Shown here: piece after piece, positions 1 to 8,251 of the stretch
Layout: each line of letters opens with the position of its first letter
Numbering within the stretch: the first letter of the stretch is position 1
Source: CAXBNB01 sp040151475
GTDB taxonomy: Bacteria > Bacteroidota > Bacteroidia > Cytophagales > Cyclobacteriaceae
Assembly (NCBI RefSeq): GCF_040151475.1
Contig: NZ_JBDKWG010000133.1
Span: 68,760-132,759, forward strand
Direction: 5' to 3'
DNA length: 64,000 bases
Program-made: the position numbers and the translations under genes
The notes under the pieces: generated by a model
The model's database searches: none
Seen by the model: the letters and a program-made list of their open reading frames with translations, nothing else
Told to the model about the DNA's origin: nothing

Positions 1-812
1 TGGTTGATCAAGTCTATTTCCCTGGCTTCATCAAAACCCTCATCATCATGAAAATTAACAATTTGACTCGGTAAAAGAATTACTTGTTTTTGACTTTCAT
101 TGTCTGCCACAGCTACTTTACCTGTTGCTACAACTACACTGGATTTATGCTCATCATCATAGCTTCGCACATTAAAGGATGTACCCAAAACTGTCGTTTG
201 AATTTTTTCAGTTTTCACAACAAAAGGATGAAGGGTATCTCTTTTCACTTCAAAAAATGCTTCTCCGGTAAGCTCTACCATTCTGGATGTCCTGAAATTA
301 GCATGATATTTTAAAGTACTTTCAGCGTTGAGTTTCACGATAGACCCATCTTCTAAAGAAACTACTAACTTTTGCCCCTTTGGATTTGATTTAATAATCC
401 ATTCATCGGTAGATGATTCTGAAATCAAATCAGGAGATTGGTTTGTATTATTATAAAAAACAGCAATTCCTACGGCAAATACTACCACGGCAGCAGCTGC
501 CCATTTCACCCAATAACCAGATACTAGTTTATGTATTTTAGAATTGTTTTTGTTGTTATTGCCTTCAGAAACGTTGTTGATAATTCTAAAAGCAGCCAGA
601 TTGGTTTTTATCGTTTCAATACGAATTTCTTTCTCTTCTACTTTTAGGCTCAATATAATTTTCTTTGCCAATTCCATATTCCTTAAATTGGCTTGATTGT
701 TTTCCTCCAACTTATTCCGGAAAGTAGAATTCAATTCATCGGGGTACAACACCGATTTTACGAAATTTTCATCATCTAAATAGTCTTCTACGGAACGTTC
801 TTTATTTGTCAT
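1..812 (-). CDS. FecR-family anti-sigma factor (3' part missing)
   Basis: The reading frame opens at the ATG at 812 on the minus strand and runs off the left edge, so about 270 residues are visible. The N-terminal part is cytoplasmic and charged. A single membrane helix (WAAAAVVVFAVGIAVFY, about residues 109-125) follows. The periplasmic part shows the FecR core, with ISESSTDEWIIKSNPKG, LVVSLEDGSIVKLNAESTL, ELTGEAFFEVKRD and PFVVKTEKIQTTVLGTSFNV, the usual DGS..LN..S.L and GEA.F.V..D motifs. FecR proteins hold an ECF sigma factor at the membrane and release it when a TonB-dependent receptor binds ligand. It lies 75 bases downstream of the sigma gene and is almost certainly co-transcribed with it. 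The expected SusC-type receptor would lie beyond the left edge. Confidence 0.9.
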   Translation of the reverse strand, partial: MTNKERSVEDYLDDENFVKSVLYPDELNSTFRNKLEENNQANLRNMELAKKIILSLKVEEKEIRIETIKTNLAAFRIINNVSEGNNNKNNSKIHKLVSGYWVKWAAAAVVVFAVGIAVFYNNTNQSPDLISESSTDEWIIKSNPKGQKLVVSLEDGSIVKLNAESTLKYHANFRTSRMVELTGEAFFEVKRDTLHPFVVKTEKIQTTVLGTSFNVRSYDDEHKSSVVVATGKVAVADNESQKQVILLPSQIVNFHDDEGFDEAREIDLIN

Positions 813-887
813 CTACAGATTCATTTACTCTCTACACCTATATATAGGCTCTGAAAAAAAAAATGTACTGATGAAAACTATTTTTTT

Positions 888-1469
888 TTAAAAAATACAG
901 AAAATAATTAGAGAAGAGATCAAAATTGCCTTCAATTTGGAGACACCATCAAAGAGCAAATTCCTTGCTGATTGGTTTTTAATGGACATTATTTCTGAAA
1001 TCTGTTCAAATTTGAGCCCTAGGTAAAATCTTAAATATATTATTTCCCTCTGTCTGTCTGAAAGTTTGTTCAACGCCTTAATCAACCCTTGAGATTGTTC
1101 TACGGAAGTGTCGCTAAGAATAATATCATGTTCTATTGAATATTCTACTTCAAAGTTATAACGTTCATTGATGTTGTTCAACGAACTGGTAGGACTGAGC
1201 CTATTAAGTTTTTTTATTATTTTTCGCTTGATTGACTTCAACAAATAGAATTTTATAGAAGATGCTTCTCCCAGGCTTTCTCTTTTTGCCCACAATTCAG
1301 CAAAAAGCTCCTGAATGCTATCAATAATAAAATCATGGTCATTGTGGATTTTCAGGCCATAACTATACATAGAAGGAAATTGTTCCATATATATTTTATC
1401 AAGGGCTTTGGATTCCCCTTGTTTAAATTCTTCCCATAATTCCAAATCTTGAGATGCCTCTCCTGCCAT
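888..1469 (-). CDS. ECF-type RNA polymerase sigma factor
   Basis: This 193-residue protein has the two conserved regions of extracytoplasmic-function sigma-70 factors. Region 2 lies around residues 25-75 (DSIQELFAELWAKRESL). Region 4 lies around residues 135-180 (LSDRQREIIYLRFYLGLKFEQ and ISEIMSIKNQSARNLL), a helix-turn-helix that recognises the -35 element. The frame ends in an unusually hydrophobic tail (ILISSLIIFCIF) encoded just before an A/T homopolymer. That tail is atypical of the family and may not matter. It sits directly upstream of the FecR gene on the same strand, the standard Bacteroidota arrangement for controlling an outer-membrane uptake system. Confidence 0.9.
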   Translation of the reverse strand: MAGEASQDLELWEEFKQGESKALDKIYMEQFPSMYSYGLKIHNDHDFIIDSIQELFAELWAKRESLGEASSIKFYLLKSIKRKIIKKLNRLSPTSSLNNINERYNFEVEYSIEHDIILSDTSVEQSQGLIKALNKLSDRQREIIYLRFYLGLKFEQISEIMSIKNQSARNLLFDGVSKLKAILISSLIIFCIF

Positions 1470-1661
1470 TCAATCTAATATCTAAATCCAGTGTCTATTT
1501 CCTAAGAAACAACAAAGTAACCAATCTTTTTTAAAGCCAAATGCCACAAATATATATTTTAAACACAAACACATATCTTTTAATATTCTATTAACATAGA
1601 ATTAAATATCAATTTATGAATGTGCCAATTTACTGAAAAATAACTCTTTATTACTTTTCAA

Positions 1662-1835
1662 TCTCCTTTAGTCAGGGCAAACACATTTAAAAATTCTACT
1701 GTACCCAGCTTCCTGACTGCCGTCTTTTAGGCAAGTTTTTGGGGTCTGTTAGGGTTAGCTGTAACTCTAAAAGATACCGCAACGAGTGCGGTAAGGTGCT
1801 TTCGCTTTTTAATACGTTTGCCCTTCTCCTTTAGT
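1662..1835. repeat. MITE-like structured element with 11-bp flanking direct repeats
   Basis: The 11-mer tctcctttagt occurs at 1662-1672 and again at 1825-1835. Just inside the copies are inverted 9-mers, agggcaaac (1674-1682) and gtttgccct (1816-1824); the inversion continues imperfectly through att(t)aaaaa. The 152-bp core contains several hairpins. The clearest is a perfect 7-bp stem taccgca/tgcggta with a five-base loop at 1775-1793. Weaker ones are tgcc/ggca near 1713-1730 and agggtta/taactct near 1751-1767. No coding frame is apparent. The arrangement suggests insertion of a small non-autonomous element with target duplication, or a structured RNA. It fills most of the 408-base gap between the sigma gene and the phosphoesterase gene. 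Confidence 0.5.
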
Positions 1836-1877
1836 AAAAAAATGAATTTGGTACTTTTAGTCAATCCTATCAAAGAC

Positions 1878-3011
1878 TTATTGACTTTTCGATCGGCTAT
1901 AATAACTCAAAATAGGAACGGTTTCAAATGTATCTGTTGACTCATCCAGGTATTTAAATTCCAGGTCAACTTTTGCTCCCGTGATTTCCACAACAACATA
2001 ACCGTATTTTTGAGCATGCTCTTGGGCTACTGGCAGATACGGAGCATTGAAACCATTGTGTTCCGGAACTATATTCACTCCAGCTCCGGCAGTTCCAACT
2101 ACAAATTGATGGATGTCATTATCAAAATTTCCATCTCCATCGTCTATTCTGGCATGGGCGTATCCGTGATCATGCCCACAAAAGTATGTTCTGGCACCAG
2201 CAGCAGTTATGCTTTCCCAGAAGCGATTTCTGTACTTTGAAAAATCAATCCCATAAGAAGAGTCTCCATGCATACAGTCATTGTGTTGCACCTTAAAGGC
2301 TGGCTCGTGGGTAAAAACAAACAAGTGTTCTTGTTTGTTTTTTAGTTGTTCATCCAACCACAATTGGTTTACCCTGCGACAAGCATCTTTCGGGTAGCTA
2401 CCATCAGTATTTGCTGCTGAATCCAGATTAGGAGTATATAAATCCAAGCCAATTATCATGGCATTATGATGTATCGCAGAGAAAGTTACATTTTTTTCTC
2501 TTTCCGGTCCATTTTTGGGCATTGAATATTTACCTGACATCACTTTGTCCCATACCTTTTTAGTTTCCGGCCATATAGGCCTGTGATCCGGATGACCTGC
2601 ATGGTCTGGATATCTTTGTGTTGCAGAATGATTTCCTCTTACACAATACACAGGAATGTCTTTTGAATAAACAGGTTCCATAGTGTTTCTAAACAAAAGC
2701 AACTCCTTCTCCAGCCGCTGAAGTGCTCCCTCATCCCCAAGGGTTTTCCTGTCTGCATGACCATAAACCAAATCTCCGGTAAAAAGGACAAATTCTATGT
2801 CTTCTTTCGAAACTGCACGTGCTACCTTATCCAATATCACTTCATTCACTCCACTCCCATCGCTCCCACTGCGACAATCTCCTGTCACTACAAATCTCCA
2901 TGATTCATTGTCTTCTTTCGAAACTAATTCAGTGCTTTGTTCCTTCTGAGATACACATGAAAAGAAAAGTATGGGAATTAATAAGCTAAATAGTACAATC
3001 CGTAGAAGCAT
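1878..3011 (-). CDS. Secreted calcineurin-like metallophosphoesterase (lipoprotein)
   Basis: This 377-residue protein begins with a lipoprotein signal peptide ending in the lipobox LFFSC (Cys 19), so it should be membrane-anchored outside the cytoplasm. The dimetal phosphoesterase motifs appear in order: VVTGDCRSG (GD.R block, near residue 42), FTGDLVYGH (GD..Y block, near 78), VRGNHS (GNH, near 125), FTHEPAF (near 235) and FCGHDHGYAHARID (GH.H, near 279). These residues bind two metals in the calcineurin-like family, so it is likely active. The substrate is unknown; relatives include purple acid phosphatase-like and phosphodiesterase enzymes. It lies 33 bases downstream of lysC on the same strand, which may only reflect read-through. 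Confidence 0.85.
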   Translation of the reverse strand: MLLRIVLFSLLIPILFFSCVSQKEQSTELVSKEDNESWRFVVTGDCRSGSDGSGVNEVILDKVARAVSKEDIEFVLFTGDLVYGHADRKTLGDEGALQRLEKELLLFRNTMEPVYSKDIPVYCVRGNHSATQRYPDHAGHPDHRPIWPETKKVWDKVMSGKYSMPKNGPEREKNVTFSAIHHNAMIIGLDLYTPNLDSAANTDGSYPKDACRRVNQLWLDEQLKNKQEHLFVFTHEPAFKVQHNDCMHGDSSYGIDFSKYRNRFWESITAAGARTYFCGHDHGYAHARIDDGDGNFDNDIHQFVVGTAGAGVNIVPEHNGFNAPYLPVAQEHAQKYGYVVVEITGAKVDLEFKYLDESTDTFETVPILSYYSRSKSQ

Positions 3012-3044
3012 ATTATATTGAATTTATATTTTTTGCTATTTGCT

Positions 3045-4364
3045 CTATTTATTACTAAACAGACTATCATTCAAAGCATTCAATGCTTCTTTTTTATGCT
3101 TGGCATTTACAAGAAGAGTAACATTGTGTTTGCTGCCTCCAAATGATATCATCCTTAATGGAATTTCTCTCAAAGAATCAAAAATAACAGATGCAGTACC
3201 TTTTTCGTCGGCTATAAAATTACCAACTACTGATATGATACACTGATCCTTTTCCACATGCACCTCTCCATATATCTCCAATTCATCTACTATTTTATTG
3301 AGGCTTTTACCATTGTCAATAGTCAACGACACTGCTACTTCAGAAGTAGTAATTACATCAACTGAGGTTTCATACTTTTCAAATACTTCAAATATCCTTT
3401 TTAAGAAACCATAAGCAAGAAGCATTCTGGTCGATTTTATTTTTATTACTATGATCCCGTCTTTCGCTGCTACGGCTTTGATTCCAAACTCAGAAGTATC
3501 TTCACTGATGTAGGTACCAATGGCAGAAGGATCCATAGTATTTTTAACCCTCACGGGAATATTTTTTCGTCTGGTAGGGAGCAGACAATATGGGTGTAAT
3601 ATTTTAGCTCCAAAATATGCCAGTTCACCAGCCTCTTCATAAGAGAGCTTAGGAATACTTTTGGTATGCTCGACTATCCTTGGATCGTTGTAGTGCATAC
3701 CATCAATGTCAGTCCAAATCTGGAGTTCAGAAGCATCTATTGCCTCTGCCAATAATGATGCAGAATAGTCGCTCCCTCCCCTTTGCAGATTGTCTATCTC
3801 TCCTTTGCTATTTCTACAGATATATCCCTGAGCAATAAAGAGATCCACTCCGGAATGCCTTGTCAAAATAGCATCCAGTTCCAATTTACTAAACTCTAAA
3901 TCCGGTTCGCTTTCTGAAGTCAATCGCATAAATTCCAAAGAATCCAGCAACATCACATCTTTACCTTCCTCCTCAAGCTTTGTGGTAAATAACTTGGTTG
4001 AAAGTACCTCTCCCTGAGCCAAAACTACTTTTTCTTCCTTTTCAGAAAAATCTGAATCTACTATCCCATTGAGAAGATCAACAAATGCACTGTAGTGTTC
4101 TCTTCCTTTTATTTTATATTCTTCAGAGTCATACAATCCTTCTATCAGTTCATCATACCTGAAATTGAACTTTTCAATGATCTTGCGTGCTCCCTCCTTA
4201 TCATTGGCATATAGACATGTACATATTGCTACCAGGTCGTTGGTAGTACCTGACACGGCAGACAATACCACAAATCTTGGTTCTTCATCTTCTACAATTT
4301 GAGATACTCTTTTCATATTCTCAGCTGATCCTACTGATGTACCTCCAAACTTTAAAACTTTCAT
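3045..4364 (-). CDS. lysC: Aspartate kinase
   Basis: Aspartokinase phosphorylates aspartate, the first step to lysine, threonine and methionine. The 439-residue protein starts with the family signature KFGGTSVGS (residues 5-13). The catalytic amino-acid kinase domain runs to about residue 290 and includes GYICRNSKGEIDNLQRGGSD, the GRGGSD-type substrate loop. C-terminal ACT regions follow (about 300-439, for example SVDVITTSEVAVSLTID and CIISVVGNF) and usually carry allosteric control by pathway end products. The protein is monofunctional, with no fused homoserine dehydrogenase. It is 132 bases downstream of metX on the same strand, so it may belong to the riboswitch-controlled methionine transcription unit, although the gap leaves room for its own promoter. 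Confidence 0.93.
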   Translation of the reverse strand: MKVLKFGGTSVGSAENMKRVSQIVEDEEPRFVVLSAVSGTTNDLVAICTCLYANDKEGARKIIEKFNFRYDELIEGLYDSEEYKIKGREHYSAFVDLLNGIVDSDFSEKEEKVVLAQGEVLSTKLFTTKLEEEGKDVMLLDSLEFMRLTSESEPDLEFSKLELDAILTRHSGVDLFIAQGYICRNSKGEIDNLQRGGSDYSASLLAEAIDASELQIWTDIDGMHYNDPRIVEHTKSIPKLSYEEAGELAYFGAKILHPYCLLPTRRKNIPVRVKNTMDPSAIGTYISEDTSEFGIKAVAAKDGIIVIKIKSTRMLLAYGFLKRIFEVFEKYETSVDVITTSEVAVSLTIDNGKSLNKIVDELEIYGEVHVEKDQCIISVVGNFIADEKGTASVIFDSLREIPLRMISFGGSKHNVTLLVNAKHKKEALNALNDSLFSNK

Positions 4365-4496
4365 ATACTACTTAGTTTTCTACTTAATAATTATTGGTGC
4401 ATGATGCCTAAAACAAATCCATCGCCAACAATTACTTATTTTCTATTTATTAAAAAATTCACACTTACTGCTTACAAAGTTAAGCGTATTTGACTA

Positions 4497-5519
4497 CTAT
4501 TTATTTGAAAAAAAATCTTTCAACTTGGCTGTTATTTTTTCATGCTCGATCAGAAAACCATCGTGCCCATAATCAGAGTGAATAATCTCATGCTTCGATC
4601 CAGGTATGTTTTCTGCCAATGTTTTTTGCTCAGATACTGGAATTAATATATCAGAGTCTATACTTACTATCAGGGTTTTTGCTTTGATAGAATTGAGTAC
4701 ATCCACCAAAGAACCTCTTCCTCTTGCTACATTATGTGTATCGAGGGCTTTAGACAAATACCAGTAAGAATAAGCGTTGAATCGTTTTGCCAATTTTTCA
4801 CCCTGATACTTGATGTATGACGATGCTTTGTAGTTATCCAGCTTTTCATTGTCTTCATCATTTTGTGTTTGGATGTAAGCCTCTATCGTTCTGTAAGTAA
4901 GCAACCCTATTCCTCTTGCCGCCTTCATTCCTTCTATAGCGGCATTTTCGTTATCTTCTCCCCATGTACCATCTGCCTCCATAGCCATTCGCTGAGCTGT
5001 ATGCACCGCCTTACTCCATGCCGATTCTGTAGCAGAAGACACACACACCACGAGGTTTTCGATCAAATCAGGCAACAACAAAGCCATTTCAAGTGCCTGA
5101 TGTCCACCACATGACCCTCCGATCACAGTATTTATTTTATCAATTTTCAAATACTGGCGCAGGAGGTCATAGGCATTGACCATATCTCTAATGGTAACCA
5201 TCGGGAAAGACAAATAGTAGGGTTTTCCTGTCTCAGAATTGATACTCAATGGACCTGTAGATCCATAGCACGACCCAAGCATATTGGCACATACTATGTA
5301 ATAATCCTCTGGATCAAAGTGGCATCCTTCTCCGACCATTCCAGGCCACCAGTCCTCAACATCCGAATTGGCGGTAAGAGCATGGCAAATCCAAACAACA
5401 TTGCTTTTGTCTGCATTCATTTTACCATAGGTATGGTAGGCGATAGTCAGGTCGGGAAAATACCCCCCGGCTTCCAGCTCAAATCTTTTATTGTATTGAT
5501 AAAACTGCTTTGCAGACAT
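4497..5519 (-). CDS. metX: Homoserine O-acetyltransferase (MetX family)
   Basis: This 340-residue alpha/beta-hydrolase-fold acyltransferase activates homoserine for sulfur transfer in methionine synthesis. Visible hallmarks are WICHALTANSDVEDWW near residue 43, NMLGSCYGSTGP near 79, the nucleophile elbow GGSCGGHQ with Ser 136, the acidic residue in SIDSDILIPV, and the C-terminal GHDGFLIEH holding the catalytic His. Within this family acetyl- and succinyl-specific enzymes cannot be told apart safely by eye. The downstream partner being MetZ-like makes the acyl donor uncertain. It begins 8 bases after the metZ stop, so the two form an operon behind the SAM riboswitch. Confidence 0.92.
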   Translation of the reverse strand: MSAKQFYQYNKRFELEAGGYFPDLTIAYHTYGKMNADKSNVVWICHALTANSDVEDWWPGMVGEGCHFDPEDYYIVCANMLGSCYGSTGPLSINSETGKPYYLSFPMVTIRDMVNAYDLLRQYLKIDKINTVIGGSCGGHQALEMALLLPDLIENLVVCVSSATESAWSKAVHTAQRMAMEADGTWGEDNENAAIEGMKAARGIGLLTYRTIEAYIQTQNDEDNEKLDNYKASSYIKYQGEKLAKRFNAYSYWYLSKALDTHNVARGRGSLVDVLNSIKAKTLIVSIDSDILIPVSEQKTLAENIPGSKHEIIHSDYGHDGFLIEHEKITAKLKDFFSNK

Positions 5520-5527
5520 AAGTGATT

Positions 5528-6709
5528 TTAATTAATTGACTTTTGAATGGCTTGTTCTATGTCGTTTTTAATATCGTCAAAATGCTCTAATCCCAGAGAA
5601 ACCCGTACTAAACCAGCACCAATTGACACTTGTCTTCTTTCTTCTTCACTTAGTTTAGAATGTGTTGTTGAAGCAGGATGAGTAGCAATTGTCCGGGTAT
5701 CACCGAGATTTGCTGTCAACGAAATCATTTCCAGTGCATTCAAAAACTTCCTCCCACTTTCTAGTCCACCTTTCAATTCAAAGCAGACCAATCCCCCCCC
5801 CAATTTCATTTGTTTCTTTGCGAGTTCATAATTTGGATATGTTGATAAAAATGGATACGACACAGAAGCCACATCATCATGTTGTTCCAGATATTCCGCT
5901 AACCGAAGGGCATTTTCACAATGTCTTTCCATTCTGAGAGCCAGTGTTTCAAGGCTCTTGGAAAGTACCCAGGCGTTGAATGGAGAAAGAGATGGCCCTG
6001 TTCGTTTGGCAAAAGTTCTTACTTTAGCAATCAACTCTTTGTTTCCTAAAACAACACCTCCCATTACACGCCCCTGTCCATCAATGTATTTGGTAGCAGA
6101 ATGCGTAATAAGATCCGCTCCCCATTTGGCTGGTTGTTGTAAAAAAGGTGTCGCAAAACAATTGTCAACATTCAACAAACACCCATGCTTTTTTGAAAGC
6201 TTACCCAGCCATTCCAGATCTATCAAATCCAAAGCAGGATTTGAAGGAGTTTCAACAAAGATCATTTTTGTATTGGTCTGAATGGCTGCTTCCCAGGTTT
6301 CAGGCTTCTTAATATCCACATAGGTATATGTGATATCCCATTCAGGAAGTACTTCGGTAATGACTTTATGCGTATTTCCGAAAACTGACCTTGAAGCCAA
6401 AATATGATCCCCGGATTTTAAAAACGGAGCGATACTTGCAAATACTGCAGCCATACCGGTAGCGGTAGCAAAAGCATCTTCTGTACCTTCTAATTGAGCC
6501 ATTTTAGAAGCAAACTCAGAAGTATTTGGATTGGTAAATCTGGAATAGATGTTTCCATCTTCCTCATCTGCAAACAAGGCTCTTGCTTGCTCTGCATCAT
6601 CAAAGACATAACTGGAAGTAAGATATAATGGAACAGAATGTTCTCTGTTCTCGGATCTTTTCTCCTGCGTTCTTATGGCAATTGTTTCAAAATTTTTATA
6701 CACGACCAC
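5528..6709 (-). CDS. metZ: O-acyl-homoserine sulfhydrylase (MetZ-type, PLP-dependent)
   Basis: This 393-residue Cys/Met-metabolism PLP enzyme makes homocysteine directly from an acylated homoserine and sulfide. The PLP lysine is Lys 207 in HSATKYIDGQGRVMGG; the SATK-DGQGR form is typical of MetZ rather than cystathionine gamma-synthase. Other family blocks are YSRFTNPNTSEF (near 55), TATGMAAVFA (near 82), ETPSNPALDL (near 152) and SLGLEHFDDI at the C-terminus. There is no ATG near the start, and a stop codon lies three codons upstream, so GTG at 6709 (or the GTG two codons later) must initiate. It is the first gene of the riboswitch unit and is followed by metX. Confidence 0.92.
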   Translation of the reverse strand: MVVYKNFETIAIRTQEKRSENREHSVPLYLTSSYVFDDAEQARALFADEEDGNIYSRFTNPNTSEFASKMAQLEGTEDAFATATGMAAVFASIAPFLKSGDHILASRSVFGNTHKVITEVLPEWDITYTYVDIKKPETWEAAIQTNTKMIFVETPSNPALDLIDLEWLGKLSKKHGCLLNVDNCFATPFLQQPAKWGADLITHSATKYIDGQGRVMGGVVLGNKELIAKVRTFAKRTGPSLSPFNAWVLSKSLETLALRMERHCENALRLAEYLEQHDDVASVSYPFLSTYPNYELAKKQMKLGGGLVCFELKGGLESGRKFLNALEMISLTANLGDTRTIATHPASTTHSKLSEEERRQVSIGAGLVRVSLGLEHFDDIKNDIEQAIQKSIN

Positions 6710-6810
6710 TAACTTTTAAGTTCAACACTGCTCTTTTCTATCTCAACTCTCAAAAGGTATCGTCGGGTTTGATAATGGAATAAAATTTAATTTTCCAAAA
6801 CTCTACCCAT

Positions 6811-6846
6811 AAAAAAATCCCTTCTGAGATAAGTCAGAAGGGATTA
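6811..6846 (-). terminator. Intrinsic terminator / riboswitch expression platform
   Basis: On the minus strand a perfect 12-bp stem (aatcccttctga / tcagaagggatt, loop about 6 nt) is followed at once by a run of seven T residues. It lies between the SAM-I aptamer and the metZ start. It is therefore the likely OFF-state terminator of the riboswitch. Confidence 0.9.
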
Positions 6847-6876
6847 TATAATTTCTTTTAATGAATCCTCTACTTT

Positions 6877-6972
6877 CTTATCGATCCCTTTTCAGGGTAG
6901 GAATTGGCACCTTATTATAAAATAGGTTGCCAAGGTTTCTTAGGGCCATATCCCTCCACCTTTCTTGATAAG
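6877..6972 (-). promoter_or_regulatory. SAM-I (S-box) riboswitch
   Basis: Read on the minus strand, the aptamer begins cttatcaagaaaggtggagg and continues through tatggccctaagaaacc, ttggcaacc and aaggtgccaattcctacc. It closes with gataag, which pairs with the first cttatc to form helix P1. These are the conserved core blocks of SAM-I riboswitches, including the P2 kink-turn region, the GGCAACC segment and the GGTGCCAATTCC segment. S-boxes bind S-adenosylmethionine and terminate transcription when it is plentiful, consistent with the strong terminator 30 bases downstream and with metZ-metX as the controlled genes. Confidence 0.95.
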
Positions 6973-7160
6973 TCAAAATGTTTTTAAAGAACGAATGCGC
7001 AAATAAACACATTAATTTGATAATATTCTCAAAATGCAGACTAATATTTAGTAAATAATTCTAATCTCCACTTACCTGCTATTTGCGTAATACTTTTTGG
7101 ATATAATGATATAAATTGTACTCAATATTGAATACTGATAAAACAGCTAAGTTTAGTATT

Positions 7161-8081
7161 ATGAAAAACATCTTTCCGTTGATTCTTATTGCCTTATTCT
7201 ATTCTTGTAAAAGCGATCAACAAAAAACAAAAAACGTCGAAAATAATCTGTATAAAACTACTGATATTGAGTACAATCTGGGTGATGTTACATCCGGCTT
7301 AGAAGGCCCTGCGGTCGATGTTAACGGTAATTTATATTTTGTAAATCCATTCAAATCAGGCTCTATTGGTATGTTTGATCCTCCAGGACAATTTCAAATG
7401 TTTATTGATCAGCTACCCGAAGGCAGTACAGGCAATGGTATTCGATTTGGAAGCCGGGGGATGATGTACATAGCTGACTACACTGGTCATAATATACTGC
7501 AAGTAAATATGACTAATAAAAAAATAACTGTTTACGCTCACAATGATGGGATGACCCAACCCAATGATATTGCTATTACTTCTTCCAATATCATATTTGC
7601 TTCCGATCCTGACTGGAAAAATGAATCCGGGCAAATCTGGCGTATAGACACCAATGGAACATTCACACTACTGGAAACCAATATGGGTACAACTAATGGA
7701 ATAGAAGTGAGTCCGGACGAAAAAACGTTATATGTCAACGAAAGTGTCCAGAGAAATATTTGGGCTTACGATCTTAGCAAAACTGGTGATATTTCGAACA
7801 AAAGATTATTGGCAAAGGTGAAAGACTTTGGGATGGACGGTATGCGTTGTGATGTTGAAGGCAACCTTTATATAACCAGACATGGAAAAGGAACGATTCT
7901 TATTTTATCCCCATCAGGAGAAAAAATTAACGAAGTAACCCTTAAAGGTAAAAAACCATCAAATATCGCTTTCGGAGGATCGGAAGGAAAGACGTGTTTT
8001 GTAACCCTACAGGACCGAGGATTTATTGAAAAATTTGAAACAGCACATGCCGGCAGGACATTTGTCATGAACTCAAAATGA
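7161..8081 (+). CDS. SMP-30/gluconolactonase-like lipoprotein
   Basis: The ATG at 7161 is chosen because it starts a clean lipoprotein signal, MKNIFPLILIALFYSC, with a lipobox Cys at residue 16; the frame itself opens 15 codons earlier. The mature protein is a beta-propeller of the SMP-30/gluconolactonase/LRE family. Typical blocks are LGDVTSGLEGPAVDVNGNLY, GTGNGIRFG-like and MMYIADYTGHNI, YAHNDGMTQPNDIAI, TNGIEVSPDEKTLYVNES and KDFGMDGMRCDVEGNLYITR, which carry the metal-binding Glu, Asn and Asp positions of the family. These enzymes hydrolyse sugar lactones or related esters. The next gene is a secreted Gfo/Idh/MocA oxidoreductase, which could produce a lactone, but 170 bases separate them and a link is only inferred. 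Confidence 0.85.
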   Translation: MKNIFPLILIALFYSCKSDQQKTKNVENNLYKTTDIEYNLGDVTSGLEGPAVDVNGNLYFVNPFKSGSIGMFDPPGQFQMFIDQLPEGSTGNGIRFGSRGMMYIADYTGHNILQVNMTNKKITVYAHNDGMTQPNDIAITSSNIIFASDPDWKNESGQIWRIDTNGTFTLLETNMGTTNGIEVSPDEKTLYVNESVQRNIWAYDLSKTGDISNKRLLAKVKDFGMDGMRCDVEGNLYITRHGKGTILILSPSGEKINEVTLKGKKPSNIAFGGSEGKTCFVTLQDRGFIEKFETAHAGRTFVMNSK

Positions 8082-8251
8082 AACCATTATACCTCTAATA
8101 ATATATATACTCTTTGTTCCATTTTTTTGATTATTGGCCAAAATAATGGCTTAATTAATCCTATTAAGGCATCTTATTTGCATGAAGCTTTGTTATAAAT
8201 AAATTACATTATTATCTTAATCGCTTCTTTCTATAAAATCACAATTCATAA

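Noticed and set aside
5958..6281. 107-residue plus-strand frame opposite metZ
   Set aside because: It is the antisense shadow of a well-conserved PLP enzyme; its sequence shows no recognisable features.
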